Below are positions 1 to 10,858 of a DNA stretch of 64,000 nt, piece by piece. The notes beneath the pieces were generated by a model. It saw only the letters and a list, made by a program, of their open reading frames with translations, made no database searches and was not told the origin of the DNA. Source of the stretch: Hirsutella rhossiliensis (taxonomy: Eukaryota > Ascomycota > Sordariomycetes > Hypocreales > Ophiocordycipitaceae); the NCBI RefSeq assembly GCF_020360975.1, contig NW_025408687.1, positions 1-64,000 on the forward strand, read 5' to 3'. Position 1 is the first letter of the stretch, and each line of letters opens with the position of its first letter. Both the position numbers and the translations under genes were made by a program.

Positions 1-1
1 A

Positions 2-3000
2 AGGGCCACTGCCAGTTCTCCCGATCTCGGAAGCTTTAGCAAGTCGAGCAAGGATCCCAACGAAGAAGCTCCCTCGACCAAGCCGCTGCCCGAGAGCAAG
101 CTCGAGACTGAGTCAGAGGGCAAGCCAGACCAGCCCCACAAGCATGCCGACATTGCGAATGACGGCAAGAAAAGCTGTGCTCCCGTTACCCATCCTCACT
201 GGCGCCTGCCTTCACCGCTGTCTGCTTAGAAATCAGACACAGTCAGGAGCCGGAAGGCCCAAAGAAGGAATCATCGCTGGTGAAGCTGGTGAAGCTGGGA
301 AGCGGATGAGCCGAAGCTGCTCGTGGACGAAAAGCCCAAGGTAAGCTGCCAAACTGCACCTCCCGCTGGTCTGGCGACGACGCCCGCATTCCATGCGCCA
401 GAAACTCGACATGTGCCGTGGCAGTTTCTCACCTGTCGTACCCGTATCAGGCTCAGGGACATGATCGCCTTCAGGGGCAAGCCGGGACGAGATATCCGTC
501 TTTCAATGACATGGTTAGTTTTCCATCCGACGACACCTTCTGCCCCGTCTGTAAAATGGCACAAACGACCAGTTCAAGCTAATGAGTGTTTTGAACAGAA
601 TCAAGGACAGCAGTTCGGCCCTCGGCCAGTCCACAAAGGCCGTGGCAATGCTCCCCAGCTCCCGTATCGTCCACCGCTCGCCAACGCTTCGCAGCGCAAC
701 TACACTGCACCCGGCGTCCCGCGTGTTGGCCGTGCTCCTTCGGTTGCCGACGGACAGTGGCCTCCTGCCGAGCCATCCCAGCTCGAACCTGGAAACCGGG
801 CTCCTTCGACGTCCCCAAAGGCGGTAACTGGTATGGGAGCCGCAACGCTAAGGGCAGAGGCCGCGGAGGCTTTTCTGGGCAGAGGGGCGAGAGCCTCGAG
901 CCAGCACCTCGAGACGCTTACTACGGTACAATGGCCGCGACGAGAGAGCTACATGGCAAGGGTCCTGGCGCGTTCGCCGGGCCGCACAACGAAGCTTATG
1001 CCAACATCGAGTGCCGCAACAACAATCCAAATGGCAGGTACACGTACTGGCCATGCAGCTGTGCCTTTGCCATGAGCGGAACCGAGGTGTTTGGGTCCTG
1101 GTCAACGAGCAATCGGAGGTGCCAGCCGCCGATGTTCAGGCACGCCTTCATGTGGGAATGGCAGGCAATTCGGTCCTGTTGAAGCGGTGCTTCCTATGCC
1201 GGGCCACGACAAGCTGGCATTCGTTGTCAGGTAAGAAATCACATGTTCCCAGACAAAAGCATGAGTTCGGGGCTTGAACAAGATGCTAACGCGCATCGCG
1301 AATAGGTTCCAGAACGAGGCGTCAGTTGTGGTGCTTCGCTTCGGCCGCGGCTTCATCCCTGAAGCAGCTCTCCGTGATCATCAGCGCCCTTCATCGGTCG
1401 AAGTGGATCAATGAGGCGTTTCGCAGTTCGTCCAGAAACACCCAGGAGGAGCGCAATTCCAGGAGTGGGCTGCGGGCCCTGTCAACCCGGCGACTGGGTA
1501 TCCGGGTCCCCTGTGCCCCGGTATGCCGCCCATGAACCAGTTTGCCATGCAGCCTGCGCCTTTCGCTCCGTCATGCTTTCCGGATATCCGCCTGCCCTGT
1601 ACCCCATGCTGGAGCCCCTGTGCAATTCTCGGATATATTTCAGGGATCAGTTACTGGTCTCCCACTCACGCGTCCGTTGGTCGCCGCCTTGGGAATGCGG
1701 AGGACGCGGGAGCTCAAAGCCGACGGGCTCTCCCCGTGTCGCCGATCATTATCGCGACTCACGCTGCCAGAGACGAGCGGGAGCCGCCGAAGCACGCTAA
1801 GGCTCAGTCCGCCGCCCTCTGAGGAGGCCTTGATCCAGTGAATCCGGTTGCTCCAGGGGCCATCGACCCAACCGGCCAGAGAAGCGAGACCTCCAACTGC
1901 CAAGGCTCGCGTGGCTCTGCCAACCATGTCTCTCAGGAAGTCCATGACAAGGATGGTGGGAAGCCCAAGGCCAAAGCGCCCAGCGAAGCCTGACAACCAA
2001 GGCCAGAGCTCCAAGCCTGCCGCAGATGCCAAGGACACCACAGTGGCAACGAAGGCGCAACAGTCGAAGGGTGCGGAGAAAGAATCTGGCAGAGAGCTGC
2101 CATCGAAGCCAACTGTCCCCAAGCCAAAGGACCATGATGAGGCTGCTCGCAAGGGCAAAGACAAAGCTCCGGCTGCACCTGTCACGGAGAGCAAGGAGCC
2201 GCAGCAGTCGAAAATGTCGAAAAGGCCTTGGCAGAGATTCCAAGCCAACTGTCCCAAGCAGAAGGGGCATGATGAGGCTGCTCGCAAGGGCAAAGAAAGT
2301 CCCCGGCTGCATATGCCGCAGCGGGCAATGAGCCGCAGCAAAAGGCTGGCTTGGGAGGCAAGGCGAGAGCCCTAGCATCTTCACGGAGGAGCAGATCAAG
2401 GGCAGGAAGCAGGCTTGGGATAGGATTCCTATGCCCTGAATCCGCACAAGGTCGGAAAGCCAGCCAATGCCGTTCTGGCGAGCCCGACATCAAGTCCAGC
2501 AAGTCTGAGGAAGCTCAACACCCAGCGGACACTGAGAGTCCGAAGTCGCCTTTGAGAATGGAGATAACCTGGGAGACGACTCTTCGTCTATAAAGTCTGA
2601 TTCTGGCGGCTCAAAGACAACCACCCAAGAGTCAGATTCCATGACGAGTCCGCATCACAGATTTAACCGTGGCTAACGTACTCGCAGAGTCTTTGAGAAA
2701 CGGTATTCGTCGGACAAGTCGGGAAGGCGTCCAACAGCTCGGCCAATGATGCCGCTGCATCGTCCAACCAACCTGCTGGCCAAGCTTCGGGCGATGAGTC
2801 CAGCAAGCAAGATGCGAACGCGGTCGAAGACGGATCCTTCTGTCCATCCTCTTGGCGCTGGAGAAAAACCCAACCAAGGCAAGTCAGACTGCTACTCGTG
2901 GTCAGGCGAGCGACCCCAAGAGCGGACCGGCCAGCACGGGCCAGGGCCCTGGGCAGGAAACGCTCAAGGAAAGAACAGGAAGAAGAACAAGAAGGCCAAG

Positions 3001-4310
3001 CGAGTGACGACATCGACATTTGCACCGCACGCAGGATCGGCTCGGATGGTCAGCAGGTGTCGGTGCAGAGAGACGATGAAGTCGGTCAAGGTCGAGAGCT
3101 GGTCCCGCCTTGAATATGGACGCTCGCACTGCTGGTCTTGAGACTGCAAAATCTCCAGGACAGTCTTTCTCAGGTTGCCAGTGCGGCTGGGGTACGGGGC
3201 GACGAGCTGTCCCACCGAGGCCCCAACCTGGCGACGGATGAAGGCAAAGCAGCTGGATCGACGTCCCAGGGCCAGAACGACAACAGCGAGGGAGATCGCC
3301 CGGCAGCCAGTGGCTCAAAGTCGCGACCCGCCCACTACGGTCCCAAGCAGGAGTACAGAGCCGACGCCGGCGGCTCGCTGAGAATGCAAAAGAAGCGCCG
3401 TAATCGACCGCACGCCATCGACACGCAGAGTGCCGATTCCCATGGGAACTCTGCCGGTACTCCTTCCTCATCCTCCACGTCTTCCTTTGAGCTCCTCTCA
3501 CGCAACGGCTCAGATGTCAACATTGTCCGCCACGGACAGCAGGAGCAGTCAAGGATGCAGCGCCCAACCCTGGCCTCAACCCGCTTGCCCTGACGTTTGT
3601 GTCCCCGAGCCACGCAGCGCCGGAGAACAAGGGTGCGAACGCGGGCAAGGGAGGCGGATACCGCGGCGGCTCGACCAAGGGCGGCTCTGACGGGCCCTGA
3701 ACCATCAGTCGCCTACCCGTAAAGACGCGCGAGAGGCCCTTGGCAGAAGCAGCTCGAGTCCAAGGAGACTACGGAGCACAATATTGAAGCTGAGAAAATA
3801 TACTTGGGCAAAAGGATGCTGCTGCGTCTCAGGCCCAGGCCTCGAAGAAGACCAAGTCGCGGTCTGAGGCAAAGAAGCAGGATGGCTCGCCTGTCTCGGC
3901 CAAGGAAGCGACGAAGAACAAGAAGAATGTACGTCGAGGAGTGGTTGTCTCTGCCCAGCCCCGAGCTCGTGTCGCCCACCTCGACGGCAGCGCCCGAGCG
4001 AGCCCTTCCAGGGAAGCAGCGCGCGTCGCCGACGACACTGAGGGAAGGTCGGCACGCAGTCGCCTGTGACGGGCGAGGCTGGCGAAGGACAGCTCGGGTG
4101 GAGGCAAAGGCGGGCTTTATGGCGGCTTGAAGGCTGACGCAGCGACTGCGCAAACGGCGACAGGGAGGGAAGCAAGGCGCGAGAGTTGAGCCAGAAGGCG
4201 GGGCAGGGGATGCGACGGCCATTCTTTGGGGACGGAGACAGAGGTTTACTTTACCACGCGCTGTCCCAGGGCTCCATGCGGAGCTGACGGAGCAAGCCCT
4301 GCTAATACTT
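2..4310 (+). CDS. Unidentified low-complexity Lys/Ser/Pro- and RG-rich protein, frame-broken, 5' end outside window
   Basis: I do not recognise this product. From base 2 one frame is open to about 229 and reads as a charged Ser/Lys/Glu-rich tail. A likely intron donor (gtaagc) lies at about 341 and a possible acceptor (ttgaacag) at about 598. The following segment is Pro/Gln/Arg-rich, then passes into another frame with an RG-rich patch (KGRGRGGFSGQRG, about 860-900). Further plausible protein segments are Pro/Met-rich (about 1420-1570), Lys/Ala/Glu-rich (1850-2370) and Ser-rich (3140-3590), each in a different frame. The density of frame changes resembles the indels seen in the conserved genes downstream, so this may be one long disordered protein or two. 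Fungal RNA-binding proteins with RG-rich disordered tails are one possibility, but no folded domain is visible. The envelope is approximate. Confidence 0.35.
2108..2300 (+). repeat. Imperfect direct repeat, two copies about 136 bp apart
   Basis: A block beginning with aactgtcccc at 2111 recurs at 2247 and shares catgatgaggctgctcgcaa plus gggcaaag. Both copies sit in the Lys/Ala/Glu-rich part of the unidentified coding sequence and encode a similar HDEAARKGK segment followed by an EPQQSK-like segment, so this is an intragenic amino-acid repeat, not a mobile element. Confidence 0.6.
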
Positions 4311-4323
4311 GGACCTCGTCCGG

Positions 4324-5048
4324 CCTAGACTTCAATCGAAAACATGATGCAAGCCGTCCCTCGTCGACCATGCCCTTCAAGTCGAACCCATGGTGAGCTG
4401 AGAGACATCGACAGAACAGCCTTGGCTCAACAGCACTCAGCAGGGCGGAGGAATCTAGCAGCGATAGGCCGCCGCTGGCAACCATTTCTCATGTTCAGCG
4501 ACACATTCTCACAGCAATGTCTGGAGCGTCTCGACTGCAGCGCGGCCGGTTGTCCCCATACGCTTAGGCCTCGTTTTGCAGGACCAGCCGACGGCGACGG
4601 AGTCCTCGATTGCATGTCAACCACGCCGCCTCTAGACAGGTGCTCACGAGCAGGAGCTCCGTTCTCGCGCGACGGCGGCCCTCATTCGCATGGTCAACCA
4701 CGGCGCCGATCTCACAGGTGGCGAATCAGCAGATCCGAGCTCTTCGCGACCCAATCGCCCATGCGTCAAGATGGAGGGCAGCAGCCACTGCATTGAGCGA
4801 AGCATCTGGGGAGTTCTTCGGGTTGACCCAAAGCTTCATCGTGACATTGGTACAGCTGCGTGAGGAAGCCCATCTGTATGCGTGCCCTAAGGAGTTCCTC
4901 TGACTCGGCTGTGAAAAGTACAAGCGGATCTCGGTCTACGAGACGATTCAGCTCGCCGTACAAGCGGCATATGAGCTACCAAGACGTTTCAGCTCGCATG
5001 AAGTCGGCTAGATGCTCAGAGCTGACGTTTGATGAAGCGCTCACTTGA
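4324..5048 (+). CDS. Unidentified coding-like segment, possibly the 3' part of the upstream gene
   Basis: The reading starting near the ATG at 4344 or just before it runs to a possible donor (gtgagc) at about 4391 and may resume after a cag near 4416 in a Ser/Arg/Ala-rich frame. Between about 4650 and 5048 two frames alternate with protein-like composition; one ends at the stop just before 5049. No domain is recognisable. The segment could belong to the preceding frame-broken gene or be a separate small gene. The evidence is only codon composition and absence of stops over short distances, so confidence is low. Confidence 0.2.
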
Positions 5049-6290
5049 CCGCTATCTTGGACGGCACATGGCCTGATGGACCCTCGGATTCTATGGCAAA
5101 GGGGTAACCAGGCAGGTCGCAGGGAAAGCAGAAAAGGCCACAGGCCCAGCGTGGTCGGTGTTCTCTCTCGGGTCCCTTCATGATATAGGCGTACCTGTGG
5201 ATGGTACTCATGAGCTGGCGCAGGATTAGGCGCGTAATTGCTAGGTCAGGCAGCAAGCAGCAGGCCAGGCGTTGTCTGGTCGAGGCAGGCATACTCTCCT
5301 GCCATGTTGTCCCAGCTACATAGTGCACCAGCAGAAATACTCACATTTATTGCATAACCTGCCGACTGCAGTCTGCAGTCGGTAAAATCTGGAAATCGCA
5401 CCCTCCATACCGGGCCCTCTGCGCCTGCGGGCTCGGACCTCCGTGCCGGCCGGGTTGAGCGGGCTGCGGTTCTTGAGCCGCAGGCTGCCATCGCGGAGCC
5501 GGGGCCGCGGCGGGGACTGGGATACGACCGCGGCGGTCGCGGACCTCGAGGCCGGGGCTCTCTTCGAGGAGGAGGCGTGCAACTCCATGCTTCTTCGAGC
5601 CACGTGACGAGCAGTCAGCATTCATCCGACGGTTCATCATCATTATCGCTGCGGCGGCTGGGGGCCTTCTGACCTGGACCAATCTCAGCGTCTTGAGCGA
5701 GCTTCTCTCTTCCTGTCGCCCTCTCCTTTTGCGAGTACCCGAGACACCTCGCACCGAGACGCTGAGTCATGAGAGGCGTCTAGCCGACCTCATCCTGCCC
5801 CGTCATGGGATGAATCAGTCATCGCTTTTGCGCGATCCGAGGCTGGATAGCGGCTGACCTGGCGTCAGGCTCAGGCGGGAGGGGGCCAGCAGGACGACAG
5901 CGGGCAGGGATGAGAGCAGGACGACAATGTCGTAGCAGTTGGATCATCTTTGCAGTTCGGGTAGCGCCGTCGTCATCAAGCACTTCGATAGCTTCGGGTC
6001 GCTCTGGCCAAGCACTTAATCGCGAGGGTCAGCCTTGCACGAAAGGGTCATGGGCGTAGCAGGGCTAGCAGCGAGCTATCGCCGTACCTCCAATAGTCCC
6101 TCGGCCCTGGCCCTTGCCGTCGTGAGAAAGTTTCGCTTCGAGGTACGCATCGACTGACGCGTGGTTCTCACCGGCCTCCGCGAGCGGCGGTATGCAGCGA
6201 AACGATCCTGTTCCTCGTCCATGGCTGTGTGCCTCTTCGCTTTGATCCAGATTGCAGCCCGGTGTCTTCAAGATGCACCGTCCGTAGAGA
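5049..6290. other. Region with no supported gene
   Basis: Short open frames exist on both strands, the longest being 135 codons on the minus strand at 5347-5754 with an Arg/Pro/Gln-rich reading, and an RG-rich reading on the plus strand over the same bases. Neither shows a domain. This stretch probably holds the end of the unidentified upstream gene and the promoter and leader of PRP46. Confidence 0.4.
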
Positions 6291-6299
6291 GGGTAGGCC

Positions 6300-7902
6300 T
6301 ATTGGATGGGCGAGTTGAGAGTACGAGGCAACAAGGTGGACACGCGACGGCTGACCAAGGGCTGGATCCACGCCTGTGGCGTAGTGGCGCACGGCCTCGC
6401 CGGCGGCTCCATTTGCCGTCCCGCCAGGCGCTCTCCTTCATCTGCATTCAACGGCCGAACTTCCACCGATCATCTGGACCCGGATGGTCCCGGCTCACGC
6501 ATCGCATCGCAAGAACGCCTGCTTGCGCCCGCACGGCGCCGCCGCGGACGCTCGCGGCACGACAGCTATATCGCCCAGCACGGGCCGCCGGCGGACAGCT
6601 CAGCGGCAAGCGTCGCCACTCGCCCAGCGCACGTGGCCGCCCTATCGGCATGCACGGGTCATCCCGAACAAGGCCCGGCAAGGTCGTCGACGAGGCCAAA
6701 CCAGGCGTCAAGGCCACCAGGCGGCAAGACGCGCTCGAGCTTCTGGCCTCGGCTGCTGGCTCCTCGGCGGAGAGGGCGGCGGCCGGAGAGTGGCGTGACA
6801 TGAGCCTGGGTGCAGCGTGCAACGGCGCCATGAAACCGCAATGCACCCGCCTTGGAAGCTGATGAGGGTCATTTCAGGGCACCTGGGCTGGGTTCGGAGT
6901 CTTGCGGTTGCCTGGCAACAAGTGGTTGCGGGCAGTGGTGCGGGATCTGGACCATCAAGATGGGACCTTGCCGCTCTCTCCTTACCCTGACGGGCCACAT
7001 CAGCACCGTTCGCGGCTTGGCCGTCTCGCCGAGACACCCATACTCTTTTCCTGCGGCGAAGACAAGATGGTCAAGTGCTGGGACCTCGAGACCAACAAAG
7101 TCATCCGCCACTACCACGGCCACCTGAGCGGCGTCTACACCCTCTCCCTCCACCCTACTCTCGACGTTCTCGTCACCGGCGGCCGAGACGGCGTTGCCAG
7201 GGTCTGGGACATGCGGACGAGGAGCAACATCCACGTCCTGTCCGGCCACACCCAGACCGTCGCCGACGTCAAGTGTCAAGAGGCAGATCCGCAGGTCATC
7301 ACCGGCCCCTCGACTCCACCGTTGTGCTACCTTGCCGCGGGCAAGGCAATGTGTCCACTCACCACCTTCCGTCCTTGCCGTGCCGTACCCCTTTGCCTTT
7401 GCGAGCGCGAGTACCGGGAGCATCAAGCAGTGGAAGTGCCCCGAGGCTGCCTTTATGCAGAACTTTGAGGGCACAACGCGATCATCAACACGAGGGGCGT
7501 CACCAAAAACACCTTCTTCTTCTCGGGAGGTATGCGGACCCGCCGAGGAACTGCCTCACTGTCCCTGGCCTCTTCCACCGCGGCGGCTAACGATCGTGAA
7601 CGCAGGTGACAACGGATCGATGAGTTTCTGGGACTGGAAGTCTGGATACCGCTTCCAGGCTCTCGGCACGACGGCGCAACGCCTGCTCGAAACGCAGTGA
7701 CATCAGACTCGACCTTTGACCGCTCAGGACCGTCTTATCTGCGGCGAGGCCGACAAGACCAGTAAGCCCTTTCAAACGCCGCTGACCGTACTGGGCCGAG
7801 TGCTGACCCTTTTTAGTCAAGATATGGAAGCAGGATGAAAAGGCTTCGGCGGAGACCCATCCGATACAGTGGACGCCGAGTCTGGCACGGCGCAAGTTTT
7901 AG
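6300..7902 (+). CDS. prp46: Pre-mRNA-splicing factor PRP46 / PRL1, WD40 repeat protein (frame-broken)
   Basis: This is the WD40 subunit of the Prp19-associated (NTC) spliceosome complex, nuclear. The repeats are read in pieces: [10 protein letters not shown] near 6875, then [19 protein letters not shown] near 6985-7035, a clean segment at 7040-7300 with [20 protein letters not shown] and [28 protein letters not shown] near 7400, [18 protein letters not shown] near 7610-7660, and ICGEADKT near 7738-7765, ending [14 protein letters not shown] and a TAG stop at 7900-7902. At least six changes of frame are needed, yet the family sequence is almost perfectly conserved on each side, which points to missing or added bases in the sequence and not a dead gene. 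The N-terminal third is diverged and its start is not resolved. The gene is convergent with ORC1, with only 91 bases between the stops. Confidence 0.88.
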
Positions 7903-7993
7903 GCGTGACGGGACATGAACCCACTCATTCATCACAAGAGCGCTTCCGTCGGGATGGACTGAATACGTCGGCTTTTTTCGGCTATTGTTCACT

Positions 7994-10211
7994 TCATATC
8001 CCAATACCCATGGACAGCTCTCCGTCATCACGGAGAGCCATCTTTACTTCGTCGGCGGCTATTGCAAGCCGCAGCTTCTGATCTCTCGGCCCGATGGGCG
8101 CGCACCAACCCGGCGCCCACAAGGTCTAGAGCTGCAGTGGAACATAGCTCCGCGATCCGACGACCCGTCCCTGAGTCCTTTGAGCCGTCGCCGAGATCAT
8201 GGCCATACCAGGGTTCGTCGGCGCGGAATGGGCTGTTGCTCGTTGCAGCTCATCCAGAGTATCCCCAAACGTCGTCTCCACGAGGCCGGTCCTTCGGTTC
8301 CGCAGCAGCAGCGCCGCCATGATGAGCTTTGACATGAGCGGGAGGCAAGGTCGTTGGACGGGATTGGTGGTTGCCGTTGATGGCCTTTTGACGGTGGCTA
8401 TGGTGACTCGCCCGCGCCGCGCTTGGTTGTGGGATCCCGATTTGCTCGGTGTCTGAGGGTCGCGTTGGGCGTCGCCCTCGGCGAGCTCGACGGCGCGGCG
8501 GCAGATGTCGAGGGCTCTTCGGGCGTCGCCGCGACGGCGGCGACTCGGCTGGCGAACTGAACCGTCGTCCGGGTCGCATCGCCGGGCACGCCCTCGAGAC
8601 GTGACTGGATGATTTTCATGAGTTGATCGTGTGTAGCCCGAAAGGTGATGCGTGAGGCCTAGGGAGAATTCTTGTCAGCTCGGACCCTTATATATACGAA
8701 GCCTCGACTACCAATTGACGTGACGTACCCAGACGACTGCTGATTTTGTTGCTCAACGTCCGCTCGGGCAAATCCATGGTGTTGGCTACCGCAAGGACGA
8801 TGAGCCGACTGTGCCGTAGCGTAGGCCAGTTGAAGAAGTTGTACATGACGGCCTGGTTTTAGTGACGAGCTGGTCAAGCTCGTCCATCAAGACGACGCAG
8901 GAATGCGCCGCGGACTGGGATTGCTAAACTCGCGCTCAAGAAGATCCAGGGCCTGCGACGGACTTGCGCGTTGGCTTTGAGGGCCTCCCACAGCAGCGTG
9001 TAGGACTGGTGCGGATCGGTGATTTTCATGCCGTTGATCTCGACAAAATGAAGTCGTCCAGCTCGTCCGAGCCGACGGCCTCCTCTAGCCGGGCGATGAC
9101 CTCGCGCACGGTGGCGGTCTTGCCCGTGCCGGCGTGCCGGATATGTAGATGCAGTTGCCAGTTTCCAATGCCGCCTCAAGGGCGAGTAGACGAGAAAACC
9201 CGACGCCTCGCGGCACGGGAGGCAGGCTGGTACGGACGAGACATGGAGGCGGGAGCGTGCGATTTGAAAGGGGATGATTGGACATTGCTCGGCGAGAGTT
9301 TGCGAGTCGCCAGGGTTGAATTCGAGCCTTTGCAGCTCTGGTGCATGGTCATGCAAGGAAGCCTTACCTTCTCCGCAGGGTGGGGAGCGCGTCGCATATA
9401 CTTGGACTGGGGCTCGCGGCTGGCCGGGGCGCTTCGGCTGGCGGGGCGAGAAGCATCCTCGCGTCGGCGAGGCTCCGGTGCGGCGCCTGGCGTTGGTGTC
9501 TTGCCGGTGCGCTCAATGGTCGAAGACGTCGTCCCCGCCGCGGTAGATGTCCTCCCAGACGAACTCGTCCGTATACGTGGCCGTGCGGGTGTTGCAGCCC
9601 CGTCGGCAGATGAAGGTCCTGCCAAAGTCGGGGAGATGGCGCGCCACCTTGCCTGAGAAAGGCCTCGAGTGACATGACCTTAGCCTCCGTTGATGGAAGC
9701 AAGGGGTTGCGTCCCAGGAAGGCGAAATGTAGAGTCGTTCTGGCGTCGGGCGCGTCGCGAGGGAGGGTGTGGTCGGGGTAGTAGTACCCAGTAGAAATCG
9801 TTGCGCTTCTTGTCCTTGTCGAATCTCGCTTCTCGGTCGAGAACCACATAAAGTTGGCAGCCATGCGCCGTCGGCATCGCCATCGATGAACTCGCAAATA
9901 ATGGCCACCCAAGCGTCGTTGGACCCGTCCGCCTTGAGGAGCACGCAATCCCCGACGCGGCACTGGAGGCTGCCCATGCGCGCGCCGACGATCTTGCTGC
10001 CCGACACCTTCCTCCTCTTCCTGTCGCCCTCGCCGCCGCCGTCGTCGCCGTCATCGTCGTGCGCCGGCTCCTCGACGTTGTAGATCCATTCCCAGGTCGT
10101 CGCTTCCCAGCGCCTCCTCGTCCGAGTCCTCGAGGGCGGTGCCGGGGCGGCGTGCTTGCGGCGGACGTGCTGCGGCTCGGCGGCTCGTCTCGTGGGGTTA
10201 CGCGGCGCCAT
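7994..10211 (-). CDS. orc1: Origin recognition complex subunit 1, BAH + AAA+ ATPase (frame-broken)
   Basis: ORC1 is the ATP-binding subunit of the six-protein complex that marks replication origins and recruits Cdc6 and MCM. The start at 10211 opens [19 protein letters not shown], a basic N-terminus. A BAH domain follows (about 10010-9560) with [21 protein letters not shown] polar linker leads to the AAA+ module: the Walker A loop near 9136 reads correctly only if one base is restored, [16 protein letters not shown] lies near 9000-9050, Walker [14 protein letters not shown] near 8895-8860, and sensor-type [15 protein letters not shown] near 8790. An intron fits 8659-8728 (gtacgt to ctag). The C-terminal winged-helix part runs to the stop at 7994-7996. 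Several one-base frame changes occur; residues around them are conserved. Confidence 0.85.
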
Positions 10212-10858
10212 GACGGGTGATGGTTGCGTGCGACAGTTTGGTCCGTCACTTTGTCATTAACGCGCGCGGAGACGCGTTCCGGGACGGTGGGTGAATGATG
10301 AATGACTCAGCAAGCCGCTCACCGAGATGGGGTAAGGTACGTACCATGGACTTTGGACTTGAGAAGTTCGAGCTGTGAACTTGGGCTGAGGGTTGCAGGT
10401 GCCAGCTCTCAGTGGTCGATGGAAACCCAGAGAAGAAAGGCGTACCTACATCACGGCCGGCAGGGGTGTCAAATGAATTCTTGCCGTTTACGCATTACAA
10501 CTTACAGTGTTCTCACTCTGCTCAACAAACTTGAAACTACTCAACTAGCATCAATAATAAAACGGCGGACATGGCAATGCCTTGGCATAGAACTGCAAAC
10601 GGATTCTATCTATAGACTGGGCCTCTGGAATTCGGAGAATGAGAACTGCAAATAGGCGGCAGCTGTGATGACCATCCTGTATACTCCTACTGGCCTACAG
10701 TCAATAGTCAATACCACCTATACAAACATTTCTAGCGGTATGGCCGGCCGCAAGAGGCACTAGTATTATACGCTTTCTCGGCTACTGTATAGAGGTAGAG
10801 ACGGTTTACTCGTCTCTTCTACGATACCAGCATACTAACTGGGCGCTTAAGAATACAG
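10212..10858. other. Intergenic region with AT-rich tract
   Basis: The first ~250 bases are the likely ORC1 promoter. From about 10470 to 10830 the sequence becomes AT-richer and TA-dinucleotide-rich (tatactcc, tattatacg, ctatacaaac), unlike flanking DNA. A tactaac branch-point sequence at 10833-10839 and an acceptor ending aatacag at 10858 suggest that the 3' part is an intron of the next gene. Confidence 0.45.

Noticed and set aside
1640..2447. Minus-strand open frames up to 233 codons
   Set aside because: Leu/Ser/Trp-rich reading antisense to a Lys/Ala-rich coding stretch; typical of the complementary strand of GC-rich exons, no domain.
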